NCBI GenBank assembly: GCA_946403565.1
Contig: CAMJAJ010000102.1
Span: 1 to 5,787 of the forward strand
Source of the DNA: an uncultured Treponema sp.
GTDB lineage: Bacteria > Spirochaetota > Spirochaetia > Treponematales > Treponemataceae
DNA: 5,787 nt
Direction of reading: 5' to 3'
In this document: positions 1 through 5,787 of the stretch, in pieces
Position numbering within the stretch: position 1 is the first letter of the stretch
Layout of the letters: every line of letters starts with the position of its first letter
Program-made: the position numbers and the translations under genes
The notes under the pieces: model-generated
Seen by the model: the letters and a program-made list of their open reading frames with translations, nothing else
The model's database searches: none
What the model was told of the DNA's origin: nothing

Positions 1-389
1 TCAAGTTCGACGAGGACGACCGCGACTGGCTGGACGACGTGGACGTGGACAACCGCCAGGCCATGGAGATGGCGGACACCTACACCAACATCATGGCGCA
101 GATGATGGACGCGTGCGCCTCGCTCATCTCCAACAACCTCTCGATCGTGATGAAGCGCATGACGATCATCTCCATCGTCATCACGATACCGACCTTCGTC
201 ACGAGCTTCTTCGGCATGAACATCCCCCTGCCCTGGGGCAACGCGGGCTTCCTTGGCATGGTCTTCACCAGCGCGATCTGCCTGGTGTCCGCCCTGGTCG
301 GCTGGTACGTCATCATGAAGACCTCCAAGTACGCCAAGCCGCTCGTCTCCCACCGCCGCTGGCTCAGGGGCAGGCGCAAGAAGAAGTAG
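1..389 (+). CDS. corA: CorA-family Mg2+/divalent cation channel, C-terminal fragment (5' end outside window)
   Basis: The reading frame is open from base 3 to a TAG stop at 387-389. The GTG at 39 is internal, because codons 3-38 continue a typical acidic CorA stretch (KFDEDDRDWLDD). CorA proteins are pentameric inner-membrane channels that admit Mg2+ and sometimes Co2+ or Ni2+. Visible here are the end of the long cytoplasmic stalk helix, then the pore helix (about bases 159-212), then the family signature Gly-Met-Asn at 213-221 in the context FFGMNIPLPW, a short periplasmic loop, a second membrane helix (about 249-320), and a strongly basic cytoplasmic tail ending RRKKK. The loop after GMN lacks the MPEL sequence of the E. 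coli protein and has the NIPLP form seen in many other CorA-like proteins. Metal preference cannot be told from the fragment. The family call is firm. The regulatory cytoplasmic domain is not visible. Confidence 0.93.
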   Translation, partial: KFDEDDRDWLDDVDVDNRQAMEMADTYTNIMAQMMDACASLISNNLSIVMKRMTIISIVITIPTFVTSFFGMNIPLPWGNAGFLGMVFTSAICLVSALVGWYVIMKTSKYAKPLVSHRRWLRGRRKKK

Positions 390-390
390 G

Positions 391-474
391 CGGGCCGTGC
401 GGGGCACTAGACTGACGGGCCATGCGGGGTAGAACGTTCCGGGCGGGACCGGCGCGGCACTAGACTGGCGGGCC
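391..474. repeat. Degenerate tandem repeat, about 25 bp units
   Basis: Just after the corA stop the sequence falls into imperfect units that each open with CGGGC: 391-415, 416-439, 440-468, and a partial unit starting at 469. The clearest pair is the 19-bp element GGCACTAGACTGACGGGCC at 403-421, repeated at 456-474 with one difference (18 of 19 identical). The element CGGGCCGTGCGGGG at 391-404 recurs at 416-429 with one difference. The second unit has TAGAAC where the others have TAGACT. No reading frame explains it. It could be decayed local duplication or a cluster of protein-binding sites; the sequence alone does not decide. Confidence 0.6.
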
Positions 475-488
475 TGGCGCAGCAATAC

Positions 489-521
489 TCTCTAAAACTG
501 GGCTTGACCAGTTTTTAGAGA
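489..521. promoter_or_regulatory. AT-rich palindrome spanning the -35 region: possible operator, or corA terminator
   Basis: The left arm TCTCTAAAACTGG (489-501) pairs with CCAGTTTTTAGAGA (508-521), leaving one extra T in the right arm and a 6-nt centre. It sits in a strikingly AT-rich stretch between GC-rich genes. As a terminator for corA it is atypical, because the only T-run (532-537) begins ten bases after the stem. Its centre instead contains the TTGACC -35 hexamer of the promoter for the next gene, which is where a dimeric repressor would block RNA polymerase. I favour the operator reading slightly, and both roles are possible together. Confidence 0.5.
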
Positions 522-532
522 TGCCCTATTAT
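504..532 (+). promoter_or_regulatory. Sigma70-type promoter for the glycosyltransferase gene
   Basis: TTGACC at 504-509 (five of six to the TTGACA consensus) and TATTAT at 527-532 (five of six to TATAAT) are separated by exactly 17 bp, the optimal spacing. The expected transcription start is about 6-8 bases after the -10, at roughly 538-541, which is at or next to the ATG at 541. No Shine-Dalgarno sequence precedes that ATG: the 13 bases before it are only A, T and one G. The promoter position and the missing ribosome site support each other and suggest a leaderless mRNA. Confidence 0.7.
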
Positions 533-540
533 TTTTTGTT

Positions 541-1764
541 ATGAACATCGCGCTTTTTACGGACTCTTACATACCGACCAAGAGCGGCATCGTCACCGTC
601 GTATTGCAGCTGCGCAAGGTGCTCCAGGACATGGGCCACCATGTCGTCGTCGTCACGGTCAAACCCCACAACTACCACGACCCGGAAATCGACAACGACC
701 CCGACATCCTCCGACTTCCCTCGCTGCCCACGCCCCCAAAGATTCCGGACCAGTACATCGGCTTTCCGTTCGAGCACGTGATAATCCCCTTCCTGAAGAA
801 GCACGAGATACAGATCATCCACTCCCACACGGAGTTCCTCGTCGCCCACGCGGCCAAGCTCTCCGGCAAGAAGCTGCACATCCCGGTCATCGCGACGACG
901 CACACGCTCTGGGAGGACTTCTACACCTTCTACCTGCCCATGGGCCGCTTCATCCCGGTCAAACTCATCCGCAAGGCGGTCAAGCGCCTGTACAAGAAGT
1001 TCTACGCGCTCATCAACGTGTCCGAGAAGGCCCGCGAATACTTCAAGGAGCCCTTCATGCTGCCCGCCACCCCGTCGGCGATCATACCCAACGCGCTGGA
1101 CTCCGACAGCTTCATCCACAAGCCCGCCTCGGAGGAGGAGCTGGCCGCCCTGCGCAAGAGCTGGGGCATCAGGCCCGACGACGTGGTGCTGCTCTTCCTG
1201 GGCCGCGTGGTGGAGGAGAAGCGGGTGGAAGAGCTGCTGGACGTGTGCATGCGGGTCATCCAGAAGGACGAGCACATAAAGGTGATGTTCGTCGGTTCGG
1301 GCGGCGCGCTGCAGGACCTGGAGAAGCAGGCCCGGGAGGTCTCCGACCGGATAATCTTCACCGGCTACGAGCCCTGGACAAAGGTGCACTACTACTATGG
1401 AATCGGCAACGTCTTCATCACGGCCTCCCTCTCGGAGATGCACTCCATGACCGTGCTGGAGGCCCTCATGTCCGGCCTGCCCCTCGTGGCCCGGCGCGAC
1501 TCCAGCTTCCTGGACACGATCTTCCACGGCAGGAACGGCTACCTGGCCGACAGCGACGAGGAGATGGACGGCTACCTGCTGGAGCTGGCCGCCGACGCGG
1601 AGAAGCGCAGGAGCTTCGGAGAGGAGAGCCGAAGGATTTCCAAGAATTTCACGCCGGACGTATTCGGCAGGAGGACCATCGCCTTCTACGAGAAGGTGCT
1701 GGAGAAGTACCCCGACCGGCTGACCGACGAGGACCTCCAGGACGCCGTGGACTCGGTGCTATAG
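541..1764 (+). CDS. GT4-family glycosyltransferase, probable diacylglycerol/glycolipid glycosyltransferase
   Basis: This 407-residue protein has the two-domain GT-B fold of retaining glycosyltransferase family 4, which moves a sugar from a nucleotide-sugar to an acceptor. It opens with MNIALFTDSY and a Gly loop (SGIVTVV, residues 15-21), the acceptor-side N-terminus of the family. HSHTEF (95-100) and ATTHTLWEDF (118-127) follow, typical of the branch that includes bacterial 1,2-diacylglycerol 3-glucosyltransferases. Residues 138-165 form a basic, aromatic stretch (IRKAVKRLYKKFY) suited to peripheral membrane contact. The donor domain carries FLGRVVEEKR (219-228), with Arg222 and Lys227 where the family binds the diphosphate, VGSGG (251-255), and the EX7E pair Glu299 and Glu307 in ASLSEMHSMTVLEAL. 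Length is normal and the gene looks intact. No in-frame alternative start lies just upstream. It stands alone between its own promoter and a hairpin. The exact sugar and acceptor are inferred; a mannosyltransferase for another lipid or glycan is possible. Confidence 0.88.
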   Translation: MNIALFTDSYIPTKSGIVTVVLQLRKVLQDMGHHVVVVTVKPHNYHDPEIDNDPDILRLPSLPTPPKIPDQYIGFPFEHVIIPFLKKHEIQIIHSHTEFLVAHAAKLSGKKLHIPVIATTHTLWEDFYTFYLPMGRFIPVKLIRKAVKRLYKKFYALINVSEKAREYFKEPFMLPATPSAIIPNALDSDSFIHKPASEEELAALRKSWGIRPDDVVLLFLGRVVEEKRVEELLDVCMRVIQKDEHIKVMFVGSGGALQDLEKQAREVSDRIIFTGYEPWTKVHYYYGIGNVFITASLSEMHSMTVLEALMSGLPLVARRDSSFLDTIFHGRNGYLADSDEEMDGYLLELAADAEKRRSFGEESRRISKNFTPDVFGRRTIAFYEKVLEKYPDRLTDEDLQDAVDSVL

Positions 1765-1799
1765 CCATTTACAAAAGTCCTGCGGACTTTTGTAAATGG
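1765..1799. terminator. Perfect 16-bp hairpin, likely bidirectional terminator
   Basis: CCATTTACAAAAGTCC (1765-1780) and GGACTTTTGTAAATGG (1784-1799) are exact inverse complements around a TGC loop, beginning at the base after the glycosyltransferase TAG. The inner part is an A-tract, a short GC stem and a T-tract (AAAAGTCC-TGC-GGACTTTT), so it reads as a compact intrinsic terminator from either strand. It would end the forward glycosyltransferase transcript and the reverse cyclase-urtA transcript. Confidence 0.8.
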
Positions 1800-1800
1800 A

Positions 1801-1833
1801 CGGGCGGAATCCGGCGGTGCCGGATTCCGCCCG
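1801..1833. terminator. Second perfect hairpin, GC-rich, in the convergent gap
   Basis: CGGGCGGAATCCGGC (1801-1815) and GCCGGATTCCGCCCG (1819-1833) match perfectly over 15 bp around a GGT loop, one base after the first hairpin. There is no T-run on either side, so alone it is not a classical intrinsic terminator. It would be the first stem met by the reverse transcript after the urtA stop and could protect the 3' end from exonucleases or back up the first hairpin. The rest of the gap (1834-1878) shows only weak GC-rich self-complementarity. Confidence 0.65.
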
Positions 1834-1878
1834 CAAGGGCTGGCACCGGCTGCCTCGCGCGGCCCGCGGCCGGGGCGA

Positions 1879-3078
1879 TTACAGGCCCTTCGCCCAGATG
1901 TAGGTGCTCAGGTAGGGGTCGGGCTTCACCACGTTCTCGCTCCGCCATATCTCGTCGATAAGGCCGCCCTCGTTCACGCGGCCCACCCGCACCCGCTTCT
2001 TCAGGTGCTGGTTCTCACCGTCTATCGTCACCTGGCCCTCGGGAGCGTCGTAAGACAGGCCCTTGGCCGCCATGCGCACGTCCTCCACATTGAACGTCCC
2101 CGCCTTCTCGCACGCGGCCGCCCAGAGGTAGACCGCGATGTAGCCGGCCTCCATCGGGTCGCCGATGACGCTGTTGCCGCCGAAGAGGTTCCGGTAGCGG
2201 GAGACGAAGGAGAGGTTGTACATGGAGGCGATGGTCTGGAGGTAGCTCCATGCCACGTAGTGCCCCGCAAGCAGGTCGGCGCCGATGTAGCTGACCTCGC
2301 TCTCCGAGACGGAGAAGCTCATCACGGGGATGTCCGCCGCCGTTATGCCCGCCTCCTTCAGTTGGGCAAAGAAGGCCTTGTTGGAGGAGCCGTTCAGCGT
2401 GTTCAGCACCACGTCGGGCCTGGCCGCCCGTATCTGCTCAATCACGTCGTGGAAGTCCTCGCACTCCATGTCCACATAGCGCTCGCCCACGCACTCGCCC
2501 TCCAGGTAGACCAGGTAGGCCTTCACGATGCTGCCCGCGGTATGGGGGAACACGTAGTCCGAGCCGATGATGAACATCCGCTTTCCGAAGTTCTTGAAGC
2601 AGTAGTCCACGGCGGGGACCACCTGCTGGTTGGGGGCGGCCCCCATGTACATGATGTTGGGGCTGGCCTCCAGCCCCTCGTACTGGAGGGGGTACCAGAG
2701 CAGGCCGTAGATGTCCGGCTCCTCCACCACCTGCTTGACCTCCTTGCGCGAGGCCGAGGTCCAGCAGCCGAATATCGTCGCGACATTGTCCTCGGTCAGC
2801 AGCCGCCGGGCCTGCCGGGCAAAGACGGCCGGTTCGCTCTCGCCGTCCCGCTGGACCACCTCTATCTTGCGGCCAAGCACGCCGCCCGCCGCGTTTATCT
2901 CGTCTATCGCCATCTGCTCCGCCTCGCAGACGGGAATCTCGCTCTGCGCCATGGCCCCGGTCTGCGAATGGAGCAGGCCCACCTTCACGGTCGAACTTTC
3001 CTCGGCCTTCTGGCATCCGGCCAGCAGGAGGGCCAGCACCGCGCCCGCGGCGGCAAGTCCCAGCATATTCCTTTTCAT
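1879..3078 (-). CDS. urtA: UrtA-type urea/short-chain amide substrate-binding lipoprotein
   Basis: This 399-residue periplasmic binding protein (type I, leucine/amide-binding fold) normally delivers urea or short amides to an ABC importer. Residues 1-21 are a lipoprotein signal: MKRN, a hydrophobic core, and lipobox LAG|C with Cys22 as the lipidation site, followed by a polar linker. VKVGLLHSQTGAMA (31-44), FGCWTSASRK (103-112), YGLLWYPLQYEG (124-135), GAAPNQQVVPAVDY (146-159), GSDYVFPHT (172-180), NTLNGSSN (226-233) and DAPEGQVTID (344-353) are hallmark blocks of the UrtA/FmdD branch rather than generic branched-chain amino-acid binding proteins. The start at 3078 is chosen because it gives the signal peptide, has GGGGGAAG upstream, and overlaps the cyclase stop as ATGA; a longer in-frame start at 3264 would add 62 residues lying wholly inside the cyclase gene. 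No permease or ATPase gene follows: the unit ends at hairpins. The ligand could be urea, an amide or a related small molecule. Confidence 0.9.
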   Translation of the reverse strand: MKRNMLGLAAAGAVLALLLAGCQKAEESSTVKVGLLHSQTGAMAQSEIPVCEAEQMAIDEINAAGGVLGRKIEVVQRDGESEPAVFARQARRLLTEDNVATIFGCWTSASRKEVKQVVEEPDIYGLLWYPLQYEGLEASPNIMYMGAAPNQQVVPAVDYCFKNFGKRMFIIGSDYVFPHTAGSIVKAYLVYLEGECVGERYVDMECEDFHDVIEQIRAARPDVVLNTLNGSSNKAFFAQLKEAGITAADIPVMSFSVSESEVSYIGADLLAGHYVAWSYLQTIASMYNLSFVSRYRNLFGGNSVIGDPMEAGYIAVYLWAAACEKAGTFNVEDVRMAAKGLSYDAPEGQVTIDGENQHLKKRVRVGRVNEGGLIDEIWRSENVVKPDPYLSTYIWAKGL

Positions 3079-3090
3079 TCGTCTTCCCCC
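3075..3090 (-). promoter_or_regulatory. Ribosome site and ATGA stop-start overlap coupling the cyclase gene to urtA
   Basis: Read on the minus strand, GGGGGAAG (complement of 3083-3090) lies four bases before the urtA ATG at 3078-3076, and the cyclase TGA occupies 3077-3075. The four-base ATGA overlap means a ribosome finishing the cyclase can restart directly on urtA. There is no room for a separate intergenic promoter, so the two proteins should be made together. Confidence 0.85.
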
Positions 3091-5787
3091 ATGATAACGT
3101 CGTAGGTGACCATACGGCCCTTGCCCTTTATGTCGCACTCGATCGGCGCGCTGAATTTGACGTCCGAATCCTTGAGCCGCTCGTAGACGGCCTCGGACAC
3201 CCGTATGCCGCCGGGGGAACAGGCGGACTCCATGCGGCTCGCGACGTTCACGGTGTTGCCCCACACGTCGTAGACGAACTTGGTCTTGCCGATGACCCCC
3301 GCGCTGACCGGTCCCCGGTTCAATCCGATGCGGATGTTGAACTTGATCTTCGCGCTCTCGTTGTAGGCCTGCAGGTCGTCGTACATGCCCTTGGCGAACT
3401 CCACCATGATGCGGGTGTGGTCGTCGTTGAGCGACGGCAGGCCGCAGCCGGCCATGTACGCGTCCCCGATCGTCTTTATCTTCTCCACGCCCATCCGCTT
3501 GGCCCGTTCGTCAAAGCGGCTGAACAGGTCGTTCAGGGCGTATACGATCTCAAAGGCCGTATGCGCGCTCGAAATCGTGGTGAAGCTCACGATGTCGGAG
3601 AAGAGCATGGTCACGTCGGCGAAGTTTTCACCGATCGCGTGGATGTCGTCCTTCAGCTCCCGCGCGATCTTGTCGGGCAGGATGGCATGGAGCAGCTGGT
3701 CGGACTTCTCCTTCTCCACCGCCAGCTCCTTGGTCCGCTCGTTGACCAGGCCCTCCAGCCGCATGTTCTCCCGCGCCATCCGCCGCTCCCGCAGGTAGAT
3801 GACCGTGAACACGGCCACGAGGCTGCTTACCGCCACGACGATCCAGAACCAGGTCGTCTGCCAGACGTAGGGCTTCTGCAGGAAGAGCATGGTCTCCGCC
3901 TTGTCGGATATGACCCCGTCCCCGTTTATGGCGGACACCATGAAGGTGTGCTTGCCGGGCTTGAGGTTGGTGTAGGAGACCGTCCGGGCCGTGCTCGGAA
4001 TGGAGAACTCATCGTCAAAGCCCGTCAGCTGGTGGGTGAACATAATCCGCTCGGGCGCGTCAAAGCTCAGGCCCGTGTACTTTATGTCCACGCGCTTGGT
4101 TCCCGGCTTGAGCTCGATCACGGAGTCGAGCTTCTTGTGCTCCACGGTGTCCACCACGATGTTCTCTATGCACACCAAGGGCTTGACCTGGCTGCCCTGC
4201 ACCTTCACGGGATTGTAGACCGCCACGCCGTCCACCATGGGGAACCAGAGGCGGCCGCCGCTGTCGCAGATGCCCACGGCCGTGGACGTTGCTCCGTCCG
4301 AGTCCAGGCCGTCGTTCTTATTGTAGAACTTGGGGACAAACTCCTTCTGCCTGCCGGCGGCGACCTCGTTCAGGTCGGCGGCCGGAACGGAAGAGACCCC
4401 GTAGTTGCTGGTCATCCAGACGTTACCCAGCTTGTCCGGCAGGAGCTGGAAGACCGAGTCCGTGCCGAGCCCCTGCTCCGCCCGTATGATGTCGAACAGG
4501 ACGGGAATGCGCTCCAGCGAGCTGTCGTAGGCCGGGCAACGGGTCAGGCCGCTTCCGGAGCATATCCAGTAGGCCCCGTTCTCGTCCTGGGAAATCTTGA
4601 ACACGACATTTCCCGAAAGGCCGTTCTCCGTCGTCATCCTGCCGAAAAGCTTCTCGTGCCGCATGAGGTACACGCCGCCGCCGTCCGTTCCTATCCAGAT
4701 GACGTCGTTGGGGTCGCGGTACAGGCACATGACGTACTCGTTCTCCAGGCCGTCCATCTGCTTGAAGTTCACGATGCTGCCGTCCGTGTGGATGATGCTC
4801 AGTCCCGTGGTCGTGCCGACGTACAGCTCGCCGTCGCCGCCCTCTATGGCGACGCGGACCTTGTTGCCCGCAAGCCCCTCGTCCGAGCTCCAGCTCGTGA
4901 TCTTCCCGCTGCGGGTGTTGTAGCGCAGCTGGCCGGGCTTGCGGTAGCAGCTGACGAGTATGTCGCCGTTCTCCGTCACCCCCACGTGGCGGACGCGGAC
5001 GCCCTTCGTGTACTCGGTCAGCACGTTCGTGACCTGGTGCCCGCCTATGTAGCAGGACACGCCCTCGTCGGTGCCGACCCAGACCTTGCCGTCCAGGTCC
5101 TCGGTGATGGCGTTGGCGGTGACTCCCGTCCGGAACATCTTGTAGCGGCTGCGGGTCATCTTGCCGATTCCGTTCCTGTCCGTCGCAATCCAGATGTTTC
5201 CCTCGCGGTCGGAGACGATCCTGTTTATCTTGGCCTTCTGCACGCCGTCCTTCTCGCAGACGGTGAACCTGCCCTCGCTGTAGACCACCAGGCCACACTC
5301 CGTTCCGAACCATATCGTGCCGTCGGAATCCTGGTAGATCGCCGTGACCGGCGTGTCGTCCAGCATGGTGCCGGTGTGGACGGCGGTCGCGATTCCGTCC
5401 TTTATCCTGACGAGGCCGGACGTGTCGGTTCCCACCCAGAAGCTGCCGTCCCTGTCCTGGCAGACCTCCGTCACCGCATAGTCGCCGAACTGGTCCATGG
5501 ACGCTATGGTGCGGAAAAGCCCGTCCTTGAACACGAACAGGCCCTTGTCGTTCTCCGTCGTGAGCCACACCCGGCCCGTGCTGTCGCACATCAGCTGGGT
5601 GGAGATGACCCCCTTGGAGACCGTTCCCGCCTCGAACTGCGGGTTGATAAGGTGCTTGCTCTTGGTCATGTAGACCACGCCGCCCGCCGTCCCGACCCAG
5701 ACGTTCTTCTCGTTGTCCTCGACAATCGCGCGGATGGAGTTGTTCGGGAGGCCGTTCAGGGTCGTGAAGGTCATGTTCCCCTCGGGC
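3075..5787 (-). CDS. Transmembrane receptor adenylate cyclase: propeller repeats, Y_Y_Y domain, TM helix, class III cyclase (N-terminus outside window)
   Basis: The frame has no stop up to the right edge; the first ATG (5774, residue 1 here) is internal, since PEGN precedes it as in a propeller repeat and no signal peptide follows. From it, 899 residues are visible. Residues 1-530 contain twelve two-component-regulator propeller blades, marked by WxGT-like strands at 25, 69, 112, 154, 194, 231, 272 (degenerate), 317, 359, 402, 452 and 509, about 42 residues apart. A Y_Y_Y domain follows (about 549-632), then one membrane helix (643-660), a charged helical linker (662-695), the LLHAILPDKIARELK cyclase-linker motif (694-708), and a class III catalytic domain (about 717-899). 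Active-site residues are complete: metal-binding Asp727 and Asp771, adenine-selecting Lys767 and Asp836, Asn843 and Arg847, so one homodimer can convert ATP to cAMP. Lys/Asp rather than Glu/Cys argues against guanylate cyclase. The propeller should be periplasmic and the cyclase cytoplasmic. Probably about two blades and a signal peptide are missing, given the fourteen blades usual in related sensors. Confidence 0.92.
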   Translation of the reverse strand, partial: PEGNMTFTTLNGLPNNSIRAIVEDNEKNVWVGTAGGVVYMTKSKHLINPQFEAGTVSKGVISTQLMCDSTGRVWLTTENDKGLFVFKDGLFRTIASMDQFGDYAVTEVCQDRDGSFWVGTDTSGLVRIKDGIATAVHTGTMLDDTPVTAIYQDSDGTIWFGTECGLVVYSEGRFTVCEKDGVQKAKINRIVSDREGNIWIATDRNGIGKMTRSRYKMFRTGVTANAITEDLDGKVWVGTDEGVSCYIGGHQVTNVLTEYTKGVRVRHVGVTENGDILVSCYRKPGQLRYNTRSGKITSWSSDEGLAGNKVRVAIEGGDGELYVGTTTGLSIIHTDGSIVNFKQMDGLENEYVMCLYRDPNDVIWIGTDGGGVYLMRHEKLFGRMTTENGLSGNVVFKISQDENGAYWICSGSGLTRCPAYDSSLERIPVLFDIIRAEQGLGTDSVFQLLPDKLGNVWMTSNYGVSSVPAADLNEVAAGRQKEFVPKFYNKNDGLDSDGATSTAVGICDSGGRLWFPMVDGVAVYNPVKVQGSQVKPLVCIENIVVDTVEHKKLDSVIELKPGTKRVDIKYTGLSFDAPERIMFTHQLTGFDDEFSIPSTARTVSYTNLKPGKHTFMVSAINGDGVISDKAETMLFLQKPYVWQTTWFWIVVAVSSLVAVFTVIYLRERRMARENMRLEGLVNERTKELAVEKEKSDQLLHAILPDKIARELKDDIHAIGENFADVTMLFSDIVSFTTISSAHTAFEIVYALNDLFSRFDERAKRMGVEKIKTIGDAYMAGCGLPSLNDDHTRIMVEFAKGMYDDLQAYNESAKIKFNIRIGLNRGPVSAGVIGKTKFVYDVWGNTVNVASRMESACSPGGIRVSEAVYERLKDSDVKFSAPIECDIKGKGRMVTYDVIMGEDE

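Noticed and set aside
391..474. CRISPR array
   Set aside because: The units are too short, imperfect and directly abutting, with no unique spacers and no cas gene nearby.
529..1527. Reverse open frame opposite the glycosyltransferase (332 codons)
   Set aside because: Shadow of the GT4 gene; no motif, and it would run into the promoter region of the real gene.
1860..1872. Small GC stem CGGCC-CGC-GGCCG just past the urtA stop
   Set aside because: Only five base pairs in very GC-rich sequence with no T-run; expected by chance beside two much stronger hairpins.
1245..1961. Forward frame inside the glycosyltransferase continuing through the double hairpin into urtA
   Set aside because: Shifted frame with Arg/Gly/Pro-rich content that crosses both hairpins and overlaps two well-supported genes.
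2005..3105. Long forward open frame opposite urtA (366 codons)
   Set aside because: It is antisense to a well-recognised gene, its composition is low-complexity Val/Leu/His/Arg as expected from a high-GC shadow frame, and it has no recognisable motif.
3079..3264. 62-residue N-terminal extension of urtA starting at 3264
   Set aside because: It lies entirely within the cyclase catalytic domain in another frame, is Arg-rich, and would bury the lipoprotein signal peptide.
3075..3660. Guanylate rather than adenylate cyclase
   Set aside because: The purine-selecting positions are Lys767 and Asp836, the adenylate pair; guanylate cyclases typically have Glu and Cys there.
4423..5589. Long reverse open frame inside the cyclase gene (388 codons)
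   Set aside because: It is a shifted frame of the propeller region, rich in Arg/Gly/His/Pro, with no family resemblance; the propeller frame explains the DNA.

Overview
This GC-rich window looks like ordinary bacterial chromosome. It holds four protein genes in two converging groups. No RNA gene, insertion sequence, CRISPR array or phage gene is visible. The lipobox-bearing binding protein and the single-pass receptor with a large extracytoplasmic propeller point to a bacterium with a periplasm or a substantial envelope space. The glycolipid-type GT4 enzyme and the propeller-cyclase fusion would fit a spirochaete-like or other Gram-negative anaerobe. That placement is weak and comes from recalled family resemblance only.

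Layout. Bases 1-389 (+) hold the C-terminal end of a CorA-family divalent-cation channel, with the start outside the window. Bases 390-540 are intergenic. They contain a degenerate tandem repeat of about 25 bp, an AT-rich palindrome, and a good sigma70-type promoter placed so close to the next ATG that the transcript should be leaderless. Bases 541-1764 (+) encode a GT4 glycosyltransferase, probably a glycolipid synthase. Bases 1765-1878 are the gap between converging genes and hold two perfect hairpins side by side. Bases 1879-3078 (-) encode a UrtA-type (urea/short-chain amide) substrate-binding lipoprotein. Bases 3075-5787 (-) encode most of a transmembrane receptor: propeller blades, a Y_Y_Y domain, one membrane helix, a helical linker and a class III adenylate cyclase. 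Its N-terminus lies beyond the right edge.

How the genes fit together. The receptor cyclase and the UrtA-like lipoprotein overlap by four bases (ATGA), so they should be co-transcribed and translationally coupled. The binding protein is the last gene of its unit, and no ABC permease or ATPase gene is in the window. The most interesting reading is a sensing pair: a periplasmic Venus-flytrap lipoprotein captures a urea- or amide-like ligand and presents it to the propeller receptor, which makes cAMP inside the cell. This is inference. The sequence shows directly the coupling, the two family identities and a complete set of adenylate cyclase active-site residues. The CorA and GT4 genes are probably functionally unrelated to the pair.
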